Origin: Actinomycetota bacterium | GTDB taxonomy: Bacteria; Actinomycetota; Acidimicrobiia; Acidimicrobiales; Ilumatobacteraceae | DNA length: 9,568 nucleotides | Direction of reading: 5' to 3' | Assembly: GCA_016870295.1 (NCBI GenBank) | Contig: VGBY01000034.1 | Location: 1 to 9,568 of the forward strand | Part shown: one piece after another, positions 6,397-9,568 of the stretch | How the letters are laid out: each line of letters starts with the position of its first letter | Position numbering within the stretch: position 1 is the first letter of the stretch | Position numbers and translations under genes: made by a program | Notes under the pieces: generated by a model | Databases searched by the model: none | Told to the model about the DNA's origin: nothing | The model's input: only the letters and a program-made list of their open reading frames with translations

Positions 6397-7263
6397 ATGT
6401 CTGCTGCCTTCGGATCCGTCGCGCAGGTCCGAGATGGACTGAAGAAAATCAACTACCTCGCCGACGATGGCATCGCCGGCGTGGTGTACCTGGCGCAGCG
6501 TCTCGGCAAACCCGTCCTGATCGAAGGCCCGGCAGGTACCGGCAAGACACAGCTCGCCAAGAGCGTCGCCGAACTCACGGGTGCCCGCCTGATTCGCCTG
6601 CAGTGCTACGAGGGTCTCGACGAGGCGAAGGCCTTGTACGAGTGGAACTACAAGAAACAGTTGCTGCGCATCCAGGCTGACAAGGCCAGCGACTCGTGGT
6701 CGCAGGTGCACGACGACATCTTCAGCCGCGAGTTCCTCCTCACGCGTCCGCTGCTCGAAGCCATCTCGGCCGCCGACCCCGTGGTGCTGCTCATCGACGA
6801 AGTCGACCGTGTCGAGGTGGAGACCGAGGCGCTACTGCTTGAAGTGTTGAGCGAGTACCAAGTGTCGATCCCCGAGCTCGGCACCATCACCGCCAAGCAG
6901 ATCCCGATGGTGTTCCTCACTTCCAACAACACGCGCGAGCTGTCGGAAGCCCTGAAGCGCCGCTGCCTCTACCTGCATGTCGATTATCCGGACATGGAGC
7001 GCGAGAAGGAAATCGTGCTCGCCAAGGTGCCGGACGTGAACGCGAATCTGGCCGACCAGATTGCGCGTATCGTGCGCAGCATCCGGCAACTCGACCTGAA
7101 GAAGGCTCCGTCGGTGAGCGAGACACTCGACTGGGCGCGCACGCTGATCCTGCTTGGTGTCGACCACATCGATGCGCAGCAAGCCAAGGAGACGTTGCAC
7201 GTGCTGCTCAAGTACCAGACCGACATCGCGAAGGCCGCCAAAGAGCTGTCGGTCGACGAGTAG
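6397..7263 (+). CDS. MoxR-family AAA+ ATPase (CoxD-like)
   Basis: A 288-residue single-domain AAA+ ATPase. Walker A is GPAGTGKT (residues 44-51) and Walker B is VVLLIDEVDR (129-138, with D134-E135). Sensor 1 lies in FLTSNNTREL (N177-N178), with an arginine-rich ALKRRC (185-190) after it. LIRLQCYEGLD and ALYEWNYKKQLL downstream of Walker A are characteristic of the CoxD-type branch found with CoxE in carbon monoxide dehydrogenase clusters. MoxR proteins act with a VWA-domain partner as chaperones or metal-cofactor insertion machines, and such a partner is encoded 6 bases downstream. The start at ATG 6397 gives a normal N-terminus; the frame is open upstream to 6307 but without homology-like sequence. 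No CO dehydrogenase subunits are in the window, so the client is unknown and I do not assign the coxD symbol. Confidence 0.93.
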   Translation: MSAAFGSVAQVRDGLKKINYLADDGIAGVVYLAQRLGKPVLIEGPAGTGKTQLAKSVAELTGARLIRLQCYEGLDEAKALYEWNYKKQLLRIQADKASDSWSQVHDDIFSREFLLTRPLLEAISAADPVVLLIDEVDRVEVETEALLLEVLSEYQVSIPELGTITAKQIPMVFLTSNNTRELSEALKRRCLYLHVDYPDMEREKEIVLAKVPDVNANLADQIARIVRSIRQLDLKKAPSVSETLDWARTLILLGVDHIDAQQAKETLHVLLKYQTDIAKAAKELSVDE

Positions 7264-7269
7264 CGCCGT

Positions 7270-8721
7270 ATGCCGGTCATCGACCTGATGTCCGGCTTCG
7301 TCGCCGAGTTGCGACGAGCCGGGTTGCCCGTCAGCCTGACCGAAAATCTTGACGCCATGGAGGCCGTGAAGGTCATCCCGATCGAGGACCGTGACGCGTT
7401 CAAGTACGCGCTCGGCGCCACGCTCGTGAAGAACTCGTCACATTGGCGGGTGTTCGAGACGATCTTCGAGGTGTACTTTTCGCTGCGCGGCTCGCAGTAC
7501 AACATCGTCAACCCGACGGACGAACAGGCCGATGAGTTCTGGCGCGAAGAACAAGACCAAGCTCAATTGGGGCAGGGCGAGGGCAAAGGTGCGGGTGGTG
7601 GTGGGCTCGAGGCGCTGACGCCCGAAGAATTGGCCAATATGTTGATGCGCGCACTCATGCAAGGTGATCAGGCGATGATGCGTGCGCTCGCGCGGCAATC
7701 GGTGGCGCGCTTTGCGGGCATGGAACCCGGTCGACCTGTCGGCGGCACCTATTACCTGTACCGCACGCTGCGCAATCTTGATCTCGACAACATGCTCGCG
7801 AAGTTGCTCGAAGCCAACAAGCAACTCTCGTCGCGCGAGACCACCAACCTGGAGCAGCGCCTCGTGAAGGACGAGTTCGAGCAGCGCATCGAACAATTCA
7901 AGAAGGAAGTCGAGGCTGAAATTCGTCGACGGCTGGTTGCCGACCGCGGCGCCGAGGCGATGGCGAAGACCTTGCGCAAGCCGCTGCCCGAGGACGTGGA
8001 GTTCATGCATGCCAGCAGGGAAGAGATGCAGTCGTTGAAGAAGGCATTGTTCCCGCTTACGCGCAAGCTGGCGGCGCGCCTGGCGCGCAAGCGTCGGCAC
8101 GGTCGCAAGGGGCCGCTCGACTTCCGCAATACGGTGCGACACTCACTGAGCTATGGCGGAGTGCCCGCGGAACCGAAGTTCAAGTATCCGCGGCCGGCGA
8201 AGCCCGAGTTGATGGTGGTCGCCGACATTTCCGGCAGCGTGGCGGCGTTCGCGCGCTTCACGTTGATGCTCGTGTATGCGATCCAGAGTCAGTTCAGCAA
8301 GGTGCGCTCGTTCGTCTTCATCGACGGCATCGATGAAGTGACGAAGCACTTTCGCGCGACCGAAGACATCCAAGAAGCCATCCACAAGGTGAACACCGAA
8401 GCCGATGTGGTGTGGGTGGATGGGCACAGCGACTACGGCCATGCCTTCGAGGTGTTTTGGGAGCGATATGGCAAGGACATCAACTCCAAGACCACGGTGT
8501 TGTTGCTCGGTGATGCGCGCAACAATTATCACGCGTCGCAGAGTTGGGTGGTGAAGGAGATGCGCAAGCATGCCCGCCACGTGTATTGGTTGAATCCCGA
8601 ACCACGGTCGTATTGGAACACCGGCGATTCGATCGTCGGCGAATACGGCGGGCACACCGACGGTGTGTATGAGTGCCGCAACCTGCGCCAACTCGAGGGG
8701 TTCGTCGAGAAACTCGTATGA
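7270..8721 (+). CDS. CoxE-like von Willebrand factor A domain protein
   Basis: A 483-residue cytoplasmic protein, with no signal peptide or membrane segment, that probably partners the MoxR ATPase just upstream. The N-terminal part starts with a conserved-looking segment (FVAELRRAGLPVSLTENLDA). It continues through a Gly-rich linker (about residues 102-112) into a charged, probably coiled helical region around residues 180-235 (EQRLVKDEFEQRIEQFKKEV). The C-terminal VWA domain has the metal-ion-dependent adhesion site core DISGS at 319-323. It is followed by GHSDYGHAFEVF, where the usual MIDAS threonine position appears to be serine, and by LLGDARNNY and WLNPEPRSYW, which fit the CoxE branch. 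MIDAS metal-dependent binding of a client or partner is the expected role. It is spaced 6 bases after moxR and overlaps the following phosphatase gene by 4 bases, so the three genes are almost certainly one operon. The client enzyme is not identifiable here. Confidence 0.92.
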   Translation: MPVIDLMSGFVAELRRAGLPVSLTENLDAMEAVKVIPIEDRDAFKYALGATLVKNSSHWRVFETIFEVYFSLRGSQYNIVNPTDEQADEFWREEQDQAQLGQGEGKGAGGGGLEALTPEELANMLMRALMQGDQAMMRALARQSVARFAGMEPGRPVGGTYYLYRTLRNLDLDNMLAKLLEANKQLSSRETTNLEQRLVKDEFEQRIEQFKKEVEAEIRRRLVADRGAEAMAKTLRKPLPEDVEFMHASREEMQSLKKALFPLTRKLAARLARKRRHGRKGPLDFRNTVRHSLSYGGVPAEPKFKYPRPAKPELMVVADISGSVAAFARFTLMLVYAIQSQFSKVRSFVFIDGIDEVTKHFRATEDIQEAIHKVNTEADVVWVDGHSDYGHAFEVFWERYGKDINSKTTVLLLGDARNNYHASQSWVVKEMRKHARHVYWLNPEPRSYWNTGDSIVGEYGGHTDGVYECRNLRQLEGFVEKLV

Positions 8722-9353
8722 CCGACACCCGCGTGGTGCTGGTTCGCCACGGAGAATCGTTCGCCACCGTTGAGCGAAAATTCAGCAGCGTGCATAGTTG
8801 CAAGGGGTTGACCGACCATGGCCGAGCACAAGCGCGTGCGCTCGGTACGCGGCTGCAGCGCACCGGAGAGATCACGGCCGACGCCGTGGTGTCGAGTGCG
8901 TTCTTGCGGGCCAAACAAACCGCCGAAATCGTGGCCCCGTTTGTCGGTCATCGCGAGATTGATGTGCGACCTGGATTTGGCGAGCACGACCCCGGCCCGG
9001 TGTGCGACGGGCTCACGTTTGACGAATTCGTTGCCACGTACGGCCGTCCGGACTTCAACGGTGACCCGCATGCGGTCGTGTTCCCGGGTGGCGAAACGAT
9101 GGCGCAGTTTCACGATCGAGTGATCAGTGCATTTCAACAGTTGGAGCACGACTACCGCGGCAAGACCGTGATCGTCGCTTGTCACGGCGGCACCATTGAC
9201 GGATTGTTGCGTCACTGTTTGCAGACCGCATCGACAGGGAAGTTCGAAGTCTTCACCAAGAACACTTCGCTCACCGAGTTGGTTCGCCCACGGGAGAACG
9301 TCTGGCGGTTGTTGCGCTACAACGATCACGCCCATCTCGCCGACGTGGTGTAG
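8718..9353 (+). CDS. Histidine phosphatase superfamily protein (phosphoglycerate mutase-like)
   Basis: A 211-residue branch 1 histidine phosphatase. The catalytic RHGE motif is at residues 10-13, with H11 as the phospho-acceptor histidine. R64 (FLRAKQTAE), E89 (GFGEHDPG) and H156 (VACHGGTID) supply the remaining conserved pocket. NTSLTELV near residue 182 is also typical. It should remove a phosphate from a small molecule or protein through a phosphohistidine intermediate. The substrate cannot be inferred, and the insertions typical of cofactor-dependent phosphoglycerate mutase are not evident. ATG 8718 is chosen because it places the RHG motif near the N-terminus; it overlaps the VWA stop as ATGA, which indicates translational coupling. 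An in-frame open stretch upstream (to 8673) lies inside the VWA gene and is not family-like. Confidence 0.93.
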   Translation: MTDTRVVLVRHGESFATVERKFSSVHSCKGLTDHGRAQARALGTRLQRTGEITADAVVSSAFLRAKQTAEIVAPFVGHREIDVRPGFGEHDPGPVCDGLTFDEFVATYGRPDFNGDPHAVVFPGGETMAQFHDRVISAFQQLEHDYRGKTVIVACHGGTIDGLLRHCLQTASTGKFEVFTKNTSLTELVRPRENVWRLLRYNDHAHLADVV

Positions 9354-9368
9354 GGCGCGAAGCACCAC

Positions 9369-9568
9369 ATGGCGTCCGACGGCGCGCACGCGGCGCACGC
9401 GGCGAACGGCGCGCACGCGGCGCACGATTCACGCGGTGCGACCCAGCGCGTGCACGATGTTGCCATCATCGGTGAGGGGCCGGCCGGGCTTGCCCTCGCG
9501 CGTTCGTTGGTTGATCGCGACGTCGATGTCGTCGTCGTAGCGCCCGACGCACCATGGCATGCCACGTA
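9369..9568 (+). CDS. FAD/NAD-binding protein, probable lycopene cyclase, N-terminal fragment
   Basis: Only 66 codons are visible before the right edge. From ATG 9369 the product starts with an unusual Ala/His-rich stretch (GAHAAHAANGAHAAH). This is followed by a dinucleotide-binding Rossmann motif, VAIIGEGPAGLALARSL, a second strand DVVVVAPD, and then PWHATY. The last segment resembles the PWxxTYG signature shortly after the Rossmann fold in lycopene beta/epsilon cyclases, which close the end rings of carotenoids. FAD-dependent oxidoreductases in general share the first motif, so the specific assignment rests on a few residues. The ATG lies 15 bases after the phosphatase stop. GTG at 9450, immediately before the Rossmann motif, is a serious alternative start, and would leave the Ala/His stretch untranslated. 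No good ribosome site is visible for either start. Confidence 0.6.
   Translation, partial: MASDGAHAAHAANGAHAAHDSRGATQRVHDVAIIGEGPAGLALARSLVDRDVDVVVVAPDAPWHAT
9381..9425 (+). repeat. Tandem-type repeat in the 5' end of the last gene
   Basis: An 18-base unit (GGCGCGCACGCGGCGCAC) occurs at 9381-9398 and again, identical, at 9408-9425, offset by 27 bases. The 9 bases between them (GCGGCGAAC) resemble part of the unit. The period is a multiple of three, so translation gives repeated GAHAAH blocks without shifting frame. It may be an expanding low-complexity N-terminal tail or an untranslated leader repeat, depending on the true start codon. Confidence 0.7.

Noticed and set aside
7438..8142. 234-residue minus-strand open frame inside the VWA gene
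   Set aside because: It is a shadow of the charged helical region on the other strand and has no independent support.
6397..8721. Part of a carbon monoxide dehydrogenase operon (coxD-coxE)
   Set aside because: No coxM, coxS or coxL sequence is present on either side within the window, so the cluster assignment is unsupported even though the two proteins resemble CoxD and CoxE.
8529..9425. 298-residue open frame on the minus strand across the end of the VWA gene and the whole phosphatase gene
   Set aside because: It lies antisense to two genes with strong catalytic motifs, has no recognisable domain, and is the expected shadow of GC-rich coding sequence.
1..9568. CRISPR array, tRNA or rRNA genes, insertion sequences, phage or toxin-antitoxin genes
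   Set aside because: I saw no spaced repeat array, no cloverleaf-like sequence, no transposase or integrase motif and no terminal inverted repeats.

Overview
This is a GC-rich, gene-dense bacterial chromosome segment with no sign of phage, plasmid or transposon. Gene content, frequent GTG starts and probable leaderless transcripts point to Actinomycetota. An Acidimicrobiia-like lineage is my best guess, but nothing in the window fixes the taxon. All genes read cleanly through their frames, and there is no gene-free stretch longer than about 100 bases.

Layout, left to right. Positions 1-1803 hold two minus-strand nucleotide-metabolism genes: a dGTP triphosphohydrolase-like HD protein (dgt, 685-1803) and, downstream of it, a nucleoside hydrolase cut by the left edge (1-623). 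A short divergent promoter region (1804-1887) separates them from the plus-strand pair obg (1888-3150) and proB (3182-4276). These encode the ribosome-associated GTPase Obg and glutamate 5-kinase. Converging on proB from the right is a minus-strand operon of a TetR-type regulator (5690-6337) and a MurJ/MviN lipid II flippase homologue (4321-5697), whose ends overlap by 8 bases.

A 59-base divergent region (6338-6396) separates the regulator from a plus-strand operon running to the right edge. That operon holds a CoxD-type MoxR AAA+ ATPase (6397-7263), a CoxE-type von Willebrand factor A protein (7270-8721), a histidine phosphatase (8718-9353, ATGA overlap with the VWA gene), and the start of an FAD/NAD-binding protein that looks like a lycopene cyclase (9369 to the edge). 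The AAA+/VWA pair normally acts as a metal-cofactor maturation or chaperone pair. No carbon monoxide dehydrogenase gene is present here, so its client is unknown. Coupling to a phosphatase and proximity to a carotenoid-type gene are the most interesting aspects of the window.

A pattern across the window: four transcription-unit-leading start codons (nucleoside hydrolase, dgt, tetR, moxR) are each preceded by a TANNNT hexamer 6-8 bases upstream, as in leaderless mRNAs. Genes internal to operons lack it, and obg instead has a Shine-Dalgarno-like GGGAG. I did not find a clearly new defence or mobile system. The leads worth following are the AAA+/VWA/phosphatase operon, the dGTPase plus nucleoside hydrolase pair, and several motif departures in otherwise conserved proteins.
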